DNA of 11,806 bases from JALSHZ01 sp964614535 (GTDB lineage: Bacteria > Pseudomonadota > Gammaproteobacteria > UWMA-0217): NCBI GenBank assembly GCA_964614535.1, contig CAZTOZ010000069.1, forward strand, positions 1 through 11,806, read 5' to 3'. Positions 5,195 through 11,806 of the stretch are shown here, in pieces; the first letter of the stretch is position 1; every line of letters starts with the position of its first letter. Below the pieces are notes generated by a model. That model saw only the letters and a list, made by a program, of their open reading frames with translations, was not told the DNA's origin and made no database searches. Both the position numbers and the translations under genes were made by a program.

Positions 5195-7489
5195 CTACTG
5201 CTGTCCTTCCCTGATCCTGTCGAGCATATCGCGTTTCTTTTTCTCCTGTTTCTTCTTCTGCGCCGATTTCAACCCTGGCATCGCCCAGCCATAGCGATCA
5301 TATAGGCTCTGAACAAAATCCACCGCCTCGACCAGCTCCTGGTGTGAACAACACCCTTTGGCCTTCTCGATATAGGCGTTGATTTCGCGGACGAGTTCCT
5401 GATACCGCTCCTTGATGAGCGGCCCGGTGTCGGGCAGTTCATCGACATGCTTTTCGAGCAACCGACGCGCCTGGACACAGGGAGGCAGGGCCTCGAACGC
5501 CTTCTTCCTCTCGGCCTCTTCTTTCTTCAACTGCGCCTGCCGTGCCTTTTTCTCCTCTTCGGCAAGGCGGGCCTTCCGCTCTTGCTCGGCACGCTCCAGC
5601 CGGCGTTCGAATTTGGTCTCCACAGCATAGTCACTCAGAACAAGGTTATTATTCTTCTTCTTGGCATTGACGAACTCATTGCCCTGCGGCGACTTCAGGC
5701 TCATGTGGGCCAGCTTCATCCCATTCGTCAATGCCTGAACAGCGCCCGGATCGGCCATGGCCATCAAGTTGAGCATCTGCGGGCTCCTAGACCACCCGCC
5801 TCTCGAACGTATTTTCCCTTCCATGTAGTCCACAAAGCCATCGATGAGAGTCGTCATCTTCTCCGCCAGCGGCGATTCCGGCAGGGACGGGTCGTTTGGA
5901 ACCAGCCGGCTGCGGTCGGTGTCGATATCGAAACACACCTGGCCGAAGCCAAATGGTTTTCCCATCCCAAGGCTGTGCCTGAGTTCCGCCCGGCCTCCCC
6001 AGGTGATGGCCCAGAGCAGGGCACCCAGCTCTTCGGCCTTGAGGTTGTGGAAAACCAATCGCCCTTCGAAGGTCGTCTGTACCGGCAACGTCTCCAGGCT
6101 CACCTTTACCTTGTTGTTGTCCTGCTGATCGCTCGTCAGCGGCTGCACGTTGCAATGCTCGACGGGACGGGCGGGGTACCGCTTGTAGCCGCGCAGACGC
6201 GCATCCTCATCCATCAACGTCCGGTACTGATTCCCCTTCTTCCCACGCTGGTCGATGTAGTTGGGGTAATAACTGGGCTTGGGTCCGTTGAGTATCGTGT
6301 CGGGGCAGGTGTGAGTCTCCGGCTTGCCAACGGCCACCGCCATTTCCATGCTGACACGCCCCCGGAGTGCGCTGTCCTGGTCGTCGCTATTGATGGCACC
6401 AAACAGCAGATCGGCCATATCGTAGCCCGATTCCTTCCCCGGCTCCTCGACATGGCCTGCCGAACTGTTCCTGACCGCGTCACGAATACTGCAGAGATAG
6501 GGCAGACGGTACATCAGGGACAATCCCAGAGAGTGTACTTCCCCCCCCTCCTCGAGATAGAAAACCGGAACCTTTGAATGCGATTTCCACCAGGCCCAGT
6601 CGTCGCTGTTCTCATAGATCTGCACAAAACCTTGCCATACCCGATCGGGCACCAGAAGGCGCCTCGATTGCTCATCGTAGAAAATAAACTCCAGATGCTT
6701 GCAACTAGGTTTGCCCGGGATCCTTGCCGAGGGTTGCCCGGTGAACACCAGCGTTCCTTCGATACGGCCGTTGCCCAGATTCAGCGCCCGCGCATAGCGC
6801 AGAAACTTTTCGTTACTATGTCTATGATTTTCGACCCCCCGCGTATCGAAGGAAATTTTCAGCGGCTTTTTCCACCGCTCGTATTTTTTCGATGCCTTGG
6901 GCTGCCTGGGCATGCGGCGCCATTGTTGGTCCTTGCTGTAGTCGGCGAGATCGTCGTGTTCCACACGTGCAAAGTCACAAGGCTGGATGCACCAGGCGCC
7001 CGCATCGGCGTCGTATCTCAACCAGCCGGCCTTCGCTTTGGGTTCATAGGTCTTTTTTCCGACCTCGCTCGTCATCCGCTTACCATATATCTCCCTGGCG
7101 GCCGAGGTCAGATCCCGGATCGACAACCGCTGGTCATCCACCATCCGCATCCGCCCAAAGCCGATGATCTCGACGACCGACCGGAGCATGCCCTTGAGGC
7201 TGGAACCGGGAATGGCATACCGGCCATCGGGCAGGCGAAACGGCGTGACCCGACCGGGCGCCTGTTCGGTCGGCTTTTGCTGCTTGCCACCAACCAACAG
7301 CGGGCTCTTGGCAGTCAGCGTGTAATGAATCTCGCCACTGTAGCCGTCTTCGAACGGCCAATCGTGCGATGCCTGTGCCGACCAGTCGGGAATATGGACA
7401 TGCTCATTGAGCGGCACGAAGTTGTATGGTGCAGAGATCGCTCTCATATCCGGCTCCTGATTGCGATTGTGTCTTCCGGGCTTGTTCAT
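5195..7489 (-). CDS. Cas7-type RAMP with large insertion (TIGR03986-like), type III-D effector subunit
   Basis: This 764-aa RAMP protein is a backbone subunit of the type III-D complex. Opening strand IHYTLTAKSPLLVGG (54-68) is followed by YAIPGSSLKGMLRSVVE (91-107), the classic Csm3/Cas7 motif, and the glycine-rich loop LRHSLGMGKPFGFGQV (503-518) closes the fold. Residues about 115-440 are far longer than in ordinary Cas7 and form the insertion. Residues 625-764 are a highly charged coiled coil (RLERAEQERKARLAEEEKKA, 630-649) ending in a lysine-rich tail. At the position of the Csm3 cleavage Asp, before IPGSSLKG, I see APGRVTPF with no Asp, so this subunit probably does not cut target RNA. 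M1 at 7489 overlaps the upstream stop (ATGA). M15 at 7447 has a better AGGAG site six bases away and starts just before the conserved PYNFVPLNE, so it is a strong alternative. Confidence 0.9.
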   Translation of the reverse strand: MNKPGRHNRNQEPDMRAISAPYNFVPLNEHVHIPDWSAQASHDWPFEDGYSGEIHYTLTAKSPLLVGGKQQKPTEQAPGRVTPFRLPDGRYAIPGSSLKGMLRSVVEIIGFGRMRMVDDQRLSIRDLTSAAREIYGKRMTSEVGKKTYEPKAKAGWLRYDADAGAWCIQPCDFARVEHDDLADYSKDQQWRRMPRQPKASKKYERWKKPLKISFDTRGVENHRHSNEKFLRYARALNLGNGRIEGTLVFTGQPSARIPGKPSCKHLEFIFYDEQSRRLLVPDRVWQGFVQIYENSDDWAWWKSHSKVPVFYLEEGGEVHSLGLSLMYRLPYLCSIRDAVRNSSAGHVEEPGKESGYDMADLLFGAINSDDQDSALRGRVSMEMAVAVGKPETHTCPDTILNGPKPSYYPNYIDQRGKKGNQYRTLMDEDARLRGYKRYPARPVEHCNVQPLTSDQQDNNKVKVSLETLPVQTTFEGRLVFHNLKAEELGALLWAITWGGRAELRHSLGMGKPFGFGQVCFDIDTDRSRLVPNDPSLPESPLAEKMTTLIDGFVDYMEGKIRSRGGWSRSPQMLNLMAMADPGAVQALTNGMKLAHMSLKSPQGNEFVNAKKKNNNLVLSDYAVETKFERRLERAEQERKARLAEEEKKARQAQLKKEEAERKKAFEALPPCVQARRLLEKHVDELPDTGPLIKERYQELVREINAYIEKAKGCCSHQELVEAVDFVQSLYDRYGWAMPGLKSAQKKKQEKKKRDMLDRIREGQQ

Positions 7490-7968
7490 TGCCGTGCTCC
7501 CACCTGCTCACCCCTTTCGTCGATGCCAACCAGGCAGGCCCGCCATTGCACGACGCAGCCGTCGGCCGTTTTTCGCCAATAGCGGCGATAACGCAGGTGG
7601 CCGTCTTTTCCATGAATCAACTGCCGTACTTCGTCCCACAGTTGGTCACCCTCGTCATCGTGGCGCTCGATCAACAGAATCCACCGGCCGGCACCATCTT
7701 GGCGCAGGCTCACGCTACGCCCGGCCTTGTCCACCGCTTCGGCCGCCAGCAGTATTCCCCCATCGGGGTGGTCAGGCACACCTTCGGTAAAGAGCTGCTG
7801 ATGCGACTGACACTGGAACCAACCCACCACCGGAGCCGCATCCGCAAACAGGCGCCAGGCCTCCTCCGGCGTATTGCATTCACGCCGCGCCTCTTGCAAC
7901 AGCCGCCCCCGCCTCATTTCAGGCAGACCATTCACGCCAAGCCGCCCATAGGCCTCGAGCAAATCCAT
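7486..7968 (-). CDS. csx19: Csx19-like (TIGR03984-type) type III-D protein
   Basis: The product (160 aa) is soluble, with no membrane segment. Features I associate with the Csx19/TIGR03984 family are LLAAEAVDKAGRSVSLRQDG (73-92), the strand GRWILLIER (94-102), and HLRYRRYWR (124-132) followed by VVQWRACLVGID (139-150). In the characterised III-Dv complex Csx19 is a small subunit near Cas10. The match here is from memory of motifs, so the name is probable rather than certain. The ATG at 7968 overlaps the preceding stop as TGATG, with GGAGG seven bases upstream; a GTG at 7971 would add one residue. The stop overlaps the next gene by 4 bp. Its place between two Cas7-type genes fits III-D loci. 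No nuclease motif is visible. Confidence 0.65.
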   Translation of the reverse strand: MDLLEAYGRLGVNGLPEMRRGRLLQEARRECNTPEEAWRLFADAAPVVGWFQCQSHQQLFTEGVPDHPDGGILLAAEAVDKAGRSVSLRQDGAGRWILLIERHDDEGDQLWDEVRQLIHGKDGHLRYRRYWRKTADGCVVQWRACLVGIDERGEQVGARQ

Positions 7969-9401
7969 CACGCCACCTCCACTTGCTGTTCATCCGCGGC
8001 CTCAGCGAGCCATTCGGCCAGCGGGCCATCGAGCCGTCCCTCGAAATAACCGTTGCCAGTCGTCGTCTTGGAACCAAGCGCCAACCGACCATTGCAAAGG
8101 TCGTCGAGAGCCGCGGCAAAAGCCTTTTTCGCCAGCGCTTCGTCTTCTCCCCGCAAGGCCATGGTATCGACGGCAAGTTCGACCTCCAGCGCACCGCCGA
8201 GCAGGGATTCCTCTTCGAACAACATCCGGTCGCGCACACCGCCCGTGAAACGATCGATGGCGTTGTGCATCAAATGCACCACCTGGACTGCATCGGCCTT
8301 CAGCCAGGCATCGTCGATGACCAGCGCACCAACCCGACCGGCGCCATCTTCCTTGATGTGCCCCAACAACAGATTCACCGCCCCAGGCCGGTCGTCCACC
8401 AGATCCGGGCCATTCCAGTGCCCAGCAAAACGCCGTGCATGAAAAGCCATGCGGTGCGCCAGCGCCCCCTTGAGCGAGCTGGCGGGCAGAAGCAGCAGAC
8501 GCAACGCCCGGCGGGCCTGTTCGGCCTCCCAGTCGATCCGCTCCTCGGTCTTTGGCAGCAGATCGGCCGGCTTTTTGGTTTTTTCGTCGATGCTGGTTCG
8601 CCCCTGGCCTATCCGCCACAGGCCACGGGCCTTCAGCGTCAACCGTCCAAGCCGCCACCCTTTGGCCTCGATCGCAGGCAGTTCAGCCGGGGTCAGCCCC
8701 TGCAAGTTCCCCAACCCCGTACCGAGCGTGCCGAGCCGTGCCGCCTCTGCCGGGTCGCGCAGATCGAACACGCCCTGATGCAGCCGGACAACCGCCATCT
8801 TGCCCAGCCCCGCACGGGTATTGCCGCCCAGACGGAATCCGGGATGCCCGAACAATCCCAGCAGCCGGTTCCAGATCTCGTCACCCTCTTCGGCCGGGCT
8901 CCAGTACCGCAGCTCGATGGCAAAACGATGCCCGGCCGGCACGATACTGCGGTCGAACTTGCCCTGGTGCGCCGCGGCACCCCGATGGGTCAGACGCACG
9001 CGATCGCGGTACACCGGCGAGTCGGCCTGCGACAGCACGACACGATAGAGCGGGTCGGCATCGAGGCGCTTCGCCGCCTCACCAAGCAACAAGCCGTCGG
9101 CGGGTTCCCCCTTGCTGTCGAGCATCACCCCCCAGGAGAGCGTGAGCCGAGACGCCTCACCACTGCGGCCATGCTGATGGCCAAACAGCCCATCGGCCGC
9201 GGTGTCGCCATGCTCGCTACGGTAGAGATGCCGCAGCACCCCCGCCAGCGAGGAACCGGGAATGGCCGGCAAACCGTTGGCGTCACGTACCAGGGCGGTA
9301 TCGAAGACCCCATCAGGATTGCCGGTGCTGATCGACAACGCCGTCCGCGCTTCGAGCACCAGTCGGGCGATTCGCAATGTGGAGCAAGCCAAGCGATCCA
9401 T
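7968..9401 (-). CDS. Cas7-2x: tandem fusion of two Cas7/Csm3-like RAMP domains
   Basis: This 477-aa protein contains two Cas7 domains in one chain. Domain 1 (about 1-215) has FDTALVRDANGLPAIPGSSL (33-52), with D34 at the position of the Csm3 target-RNA-cleaving Asp, then KFDRSIVPAGHRF (148-160) and glycine-rich loop RLGGNTRAGLGKM (190-202). Domain 2 (about 248-477) has LLPASSLKGALAHRM (304-318), AIDRFTGGVRDRMLFEEE (381-398), and RLALGSKTTTGNGYF (439-453). An Asp before the second PASSLKG lies in a longer loop (IDEKTKK, 271-277), so its activity is less clear. Such two-Cas7 fusions are known from III-D2/III-Dv complexes, where they form adjacent backbone segments. The start at 9401 leaves a 2-bp gap after csx10, with GGAGGGGGA upstream; the longer frame to 9587 only shadows csx10. 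Confidence 0.92.
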   Translation of the reverse strand: MDRLACSTLRIARLVLEARTALSISTGNPDGVFDTALVRDANGLPAIPGSSLAGVLRHLYRSEHGDTAADGLFGHQHGRSGEASRLTLSWGVMLDSKGEPADGLLLGEAAKRLDADPLYRVVLSQADSPVYRDRVRLTHRGAAAHQGKFDRSIVPAGHRFAIELRYWSPAEEGDEIWNRLLGLFGHPGFRLGGNTRAGLGKMAVVRLHQGVFDLRDPAEAARLGTLGTGLGNLQGLTPAELPAIEAKGWRLGRLTLKARGLWRIGQGRTSIDEKTKKPADLLPKTEERIDWEAEQARRALRLLLLPASSLKGALAHRMAFHARRFAGHWNGPDLVDDRPGAVNLLLGHIKEDGAGRVGALVIDDAWLKADAVQVVHLMHNAIDRFTGGVRDRMLFEEESLLGGALEVELAVDTMALRGEDEALAKKAFAAALDDLCNGRLALGSKTTTGNGYFEGRLDGPLAEWLAEAADEQQVEVA

Positions 9402-9403
9402 GG

Positions 9404-10945
9404 TCAGATCCCCCTCCGATCGATGAGGCCGATCACGCGGTCGGCCACTTTCCGCACCAACAAGGCGTAGGCCGCATCGGGCCGCGGCGCCTGCAAACCT
9501 TCGACGGCCGTCGGCGCCAGCCGCTCTCGCAGCCACACCGCCAGCACTTTCTGTTTGCCACCCGGCAATGGAATCTCGATCTCCCACCCCTCACCTCCGG
9601 GTTTGACCACAGCGTTCTCCGCCTTGAAAAGCGCACTGAACAGCGCTGCGCCTTCCAAATCCTGAGCCACGTTGCCAACCGCAGCCCACTGGGAACGCGA
9701 CGGCGCAAACGACCCCTCGCCCTCCGGCACGCCGGCCCAGCGTCGGGCTTTTTCGACGGCATCCTCATACTCTCGGGCCAACGCTCTGGCCTTGTCGTCG
9801 ATACGCATCCTCCACTCGCCCTGCGTTTTCGAGGCAAGCCAGTCGAGCCAGGGGTCATCGGGCCGGGACGGTGGAGACGAAGCCTGGTCGGCCACCGGGC
9901 CGTCGGCGTAAAACCGGGGATTGCGCTCCTGCAGCAACGGCGGGTTTACCCAGACTCGCCCCAGCCCCTGCGCCCGGTACAGGCCTACGCCCGACGCCAG
10001 CCGCTGCAATACCGCTTCATCCGGTGGCTCGCCGGATTCGAGCACGACGACCCCACCGGCCTGCAGCACCTCCCGCTCGGCGTCGTAGCCGCCACGGGCT
10101 GCATTCCAGGGGCTGAAACGACGGCTGCGCAAGAAACTCCGCTTCCAATCCACCCGCGCATCCGGCAGACCAAACGCGGCACCGGTGGGTTCGAGCACCG
10201 GCTGCCCGTCGCCATCGGCCAGCGCCAGGTCGGACAGCAGCCACAACACCGTCCGGTTTTCCTTGGCCGGTGCCACGGGTGGCGGCGCCGCATCAACGGT
10301 GCTGATCCGTACACGGCCATACTCGGCCGAACGGGAGCGTCCCAACAGGCGTTCCCCCTCCAATGCCAAGATCACCGTCCGAAACAGCTCGTCGTCGAAA
10401 TCGTCGTCGGCCTCGATGAACGCCACGAAACGCTGGCCGCGATGCAATGACTGGTATCCGAACAACTGCGCCTCCCGCGCCCTGCCGGTGGTTGGCTCGA
10501 TGGCGGTCTTGAGCCGCAATCCCATGGCGGGCTTGCAGTAACCGCCATCCTCGCGCACATAGCCGTTGCGCAACTGCTTGGGCTGGAGACGCTTGCCGTT
10601 GCGATACGGCATCCCATCGACGATGAGGTTGAACAGTCGTTCACCATCGAGCCGGCCGCCCTCCCCCTCGGGTTTTTCCATCTTGGGATGGTGCCAACAC
10701 AACGGCACCGGCCAGGCCACGGCTCGTCCGTTCCACGGCAAGCCATCACCAAAGCGCAAGCGACCGGAATGAAAGGCCGCAAAGGCCCGGGCGGCATCGA
10801 GGTTCCGATAGCACCGGGCCGCGGCGGCACCCAACAACGCTGTGCCCGGCACCCGATCCAGCGACTCGTGCCCCCCTTCGGTGGCGGCACGGGCGCTGAA
10901 CACACAATCTTCGAGCAGCTCGATCTGCAATGCCTGATGTTTCAT
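9404..10945 (-). CDS. csx10: Csx10, Cas5-type RAMP of type III-D, with helical C-terminal domain
   Basis: Csx10 (513 aa) is the Cas5-like subunit expected to hold the crRNA 5' handle beside Cas10. The opening RAMP strand (ALQIELLEDCVFS, 5-17) leads to RVPGTALLGAAAARCYR (31-47). Two glycine-rich loops are visible: ERLLGRSRSAEYGRVRI (198-214) and GVGLYRAQGLGRVWVNP (319-335). KRSFLRSRRFSPWNAARGGY (268-287) is characteristic of Csx10. Residues 365-513 form a mostly helical extension that includes APSRSQWAAVGNVAQDLEGA (414-433), not part of a minimal Cas5. It may play a Cas11-like role, since III-Dv fuses Cas5 to Cas11; this is inference. The ATG at 10945 overlaps the upstream cas7 stop (ATGA) and has GGAGG just before it; the longer frame to 11095 is a shadow of cas7. 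Confidence 0.9.
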   Translation of the reverse strand: MKHQALQIELLEDCVFSARAATEGGHESLDRVPGTALLGAAAARCYRNLDAARAFAAFHSGRLRFGDGLPWNGRAVAWPVPLCWHHPKMEKPEGEGGRLDGERLFNLIVDGMPYRNGKRLQPKQLRNGYVREDGGYCKPAMGLRLKTAIEPTTGRAREAQLFGYQSLHRGQRFVAFIEADDDFDDELFRTVILALEGERLLGRSRSAEYGRVRISTVDAAPPPVAPAKENRTVLWLLSDLALADGDGQPVLEPTGAAFGLPDARVDWKRSFLRSRRFSPWNAARGGYDAEREVLQAGGVVVLESGEPPDEAVLQRLASGVGLYRAQGLGRVWVNPPLLQERNPRFYADGPVADQASSPPSRPDDPWLDWLASKTQGEWRMRIDDKARALAREYEDAVEKARRWAGVPEGEGSFAPSRSQWAAVGNVAQDLEGAALFSALFKAENAVVKPGGEGWEIEIPLPGGKQKVLAVWLRERLAPTAVEGLQAPRPDAAYALLVRKVADRVIGLIDRRGI

Positions 10946-11538
10946 ATCTCCTCCTTTTCGAGCCGTAACGCCACCCGGCCAAGCCCCCGGCTGCGATAGG
11001 CGCCCACACTGTCGATCAACGGCAACACCTGTTCGAGCCTCTGCTGCCAGCCTTCGGGTGCCTCGTATCCGGGCAGCGTCTCCACGGTGGCCCAAAGCGT
11101 CATCGGCACCGCCACCTCGATCCCCCGCAAGCTGTGATCACGCGCCACACCCGATGCCGTGACGGCCGTGGCATAAAGCGACCGAAACATCTCGGCTTGC
11201 ATCGAGCGCCCCTCTTCACTGGCGGTGAGATAGGCAGAGACCGCCCGCGGCAGACAGCCATCGGAGACCCGCAGGCAACCGGGGGAGGTCGCCTCGCCGG
11301 CCGTACCGGCATGCCCGAACAACCGTTCCGCCAGCGCCTCGAATCCCGGCCAGCCCCAATGCCCGGCACGAGTCACCGCATCACGCAACAACCCCTTGAT
11401 GTGGCGCCCCGGCAACACGGGCAGCCCATCGGGGTCACGATGCACCACCGCATCATGTACCGCGCCGCCGTCACGTCCACCCCCCGCATGCCAATAGCTC
11501 CGCAAATCGATCCGCAATATCACGCGCGCCGCACTCAT
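10942..11538 (-). CDS. Cas7/Csm3-like single-domain RAMP, type III-D
   Basis: This 198-aa protein is a single Cas7 unit, near the lower end of Csm3 length. Opening strand VILRIDLRSYWHAGGG (6-21) is followed by VHDAVVHRDPDGLPVLPGRH (27-46). D29 lies 13 residues before the LPG motif, the spacing of the Csm3 catalytic Asp, so it probably cuts target RNA. IKGLLRDAV (47-55) replaces the usual SSLKG with RHIKG. The closing glycine-rich loop is GAYRSRGLGRVAL (179-191). The start at 11538 has AAGGAGG seven bases upstream and overlaps the preceding stop by 4 bp; its stop overlaps csx10 by 4 bp. It likely sits next to Csx10 at the handle end of the complex, as in III-Dv where Cas7 and Cas5 are fused in that order. 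Confidence 0.9.
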   Translation of the reverse strand: MSAARVILRIDLRSYWHAGGGRDGGAVHDAVVHRDPDGLPVLPGRHIKGLLRDAVTRAGHWGWPGFEALAERLFGHAGTAGEATSPGCLRVSDGCLPRAVSAYLTASEEGRSMQAEMFRSLYATAVTASGVARDHSLRGIEVAVPMTLWATVETLPGYEAPEGWQQRLEQVLPLIDSVGAYRSRGLGRVALRLEKEEI

Positions 11539-11806
11539 GCCACTGCCTCCTTCGGTTCCGTCACCGGGTTGTAGCCATCGTCCGGGCCGTCCCCCGCCCC
11601 CATCAACGCCAACGCATCACCCAGCGGACTACGCCAGACATCCGTGGAATCTTCCGCCCTCCGATAGGGCAGATCCCCATCACCGATGCCGGCCAACGCC
11701 GCCAACGCCTCATCGAAACGACGCAAGGCAACCTCATGGCGTTCCTTCATCACGCTACGCCAACGCTGGTAACGCCGCTCGGCCACAGCCACGCCCTGCC
11801 CCATCA
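11535..11806 (-). CDS. C-terminal part or whole of a small type III-D protein, cut by the window edge; possible Cas11
   Basis: At least 89 codons lie at the right edge. The visible part starts with a basic helix, RYQRWRSVMKERHEVALRRF (11-30), and DEALAAL, then becomes acidic and glycine-rich (GAGDGPDDGYNP). An ATG at 11804 overlaps a TGA as TGATG, the same coupling seen elsewhere in this operon. The gene may therefore begin there as an 89-aa protein, or the frame may continue beyond the window as part of a longer protein. Its place before cas7 and csx10 fits the helical small subunit Cas11 (Csm2-like) or the end of Cas10, but no diagnostic motif is seen. The stop overlaps the next start by 4 bp. 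Confidence 0.55.
   Translation of the reverse strand, partial: MGQGVAVAERRYQRWRSVMKERHEVALRRFDEALAALAGIGDGDLPYRRAEDSTDVWRSPLGDALALMGAGDGPDDGYNPVTEPKEAVA

Noticed and set aside
4006..5214. A 402-codon plus-strand frame across the CARF and membrane genes
   Set aside because: It is antisense to two genes with clear motifs and ribosome sites. It reads as low-complexity Pro/Arg/His/Gln-rich sequence, typical of a shadow frame in GC-rich DNA.
7983..9470. A 495-codon plus-strand frame opposite Cas7-2x
   Set aside because: Antisense to a protein with two complete RAMP motif sets. The length reflects high GC and few stop codons; no domain or ribosome site supports it.

Overview
This window is a high-GC CRISPR-Cas locus read almost entirely on the minus strand, so its gene order runs from right to left. 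It combines most of a type III-D effector complex, a membrane/CARF accessory pair, and an adaptation module with its own reverse transcriptase. The module ends at a CRISPR array on the left edge. High GC, codon choice and strong GGAGG ribosome sites suggest a proteobacterium, perhaps a sulfur-oxidising gammaproteobacterium. That placement is a guess: nothing in the window fixes the taxon.

Right to left, bases 11806-5195 encode the effector. A small protein cut by the window edge comes first, followed by a single-domain Cas7 (Csm3-like RAMP), the Cas5-type protein Csx10, a two-domain Cas7 fusion, a Csx19-like protein, and a 764-residue Cas7 with a large insertion (TIGR03986 type). All are joined by ATGA or TGATG overlaps or by gaps of a few bases, so they form one translationally coupled operon. 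The set resembles the III-D2/III-Dv part of type III. Cas10 and Cas6 are not in the window and presumably lie to the right or elsewhere.

Bases 5190-3522 carry two membrane proteins. The first has two transmembrane helices and a C-terminal CARF-like domain, and follows the Cas7 gene by 4 bp. The second has four transmembrane helices and no recognised domain. It sits behind a 160-bp gap holding a candidate sigma-70 promoter and a 14-bp palindrome. The natural inference is a cyclic-oligoadenylate-responsive membrane effector, possibly with two components.

Bases 3428-198 carry a helical coiled-coil protein of unknown function, two different Cas2 proteins in tandem, Cas1, and a free-standing group II intron-like reverse transcriptase that ends directly after motif RT7. 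A strong hairpin separates this block from the membrane genes. Cas1, both Cas2 proteins and RT together suggest spacer acquisition that can use RNA.

Bases 110-197 are the AT-richer presumed leader, and bases 5-109 hold two identical 36-bp repeats around one 33-bp spacer. The repeat is oriented so that crRNA would be made from the minus strand, in the same direction as the cas genes. The array continues off the left edge or ends there; the window cannot show which.
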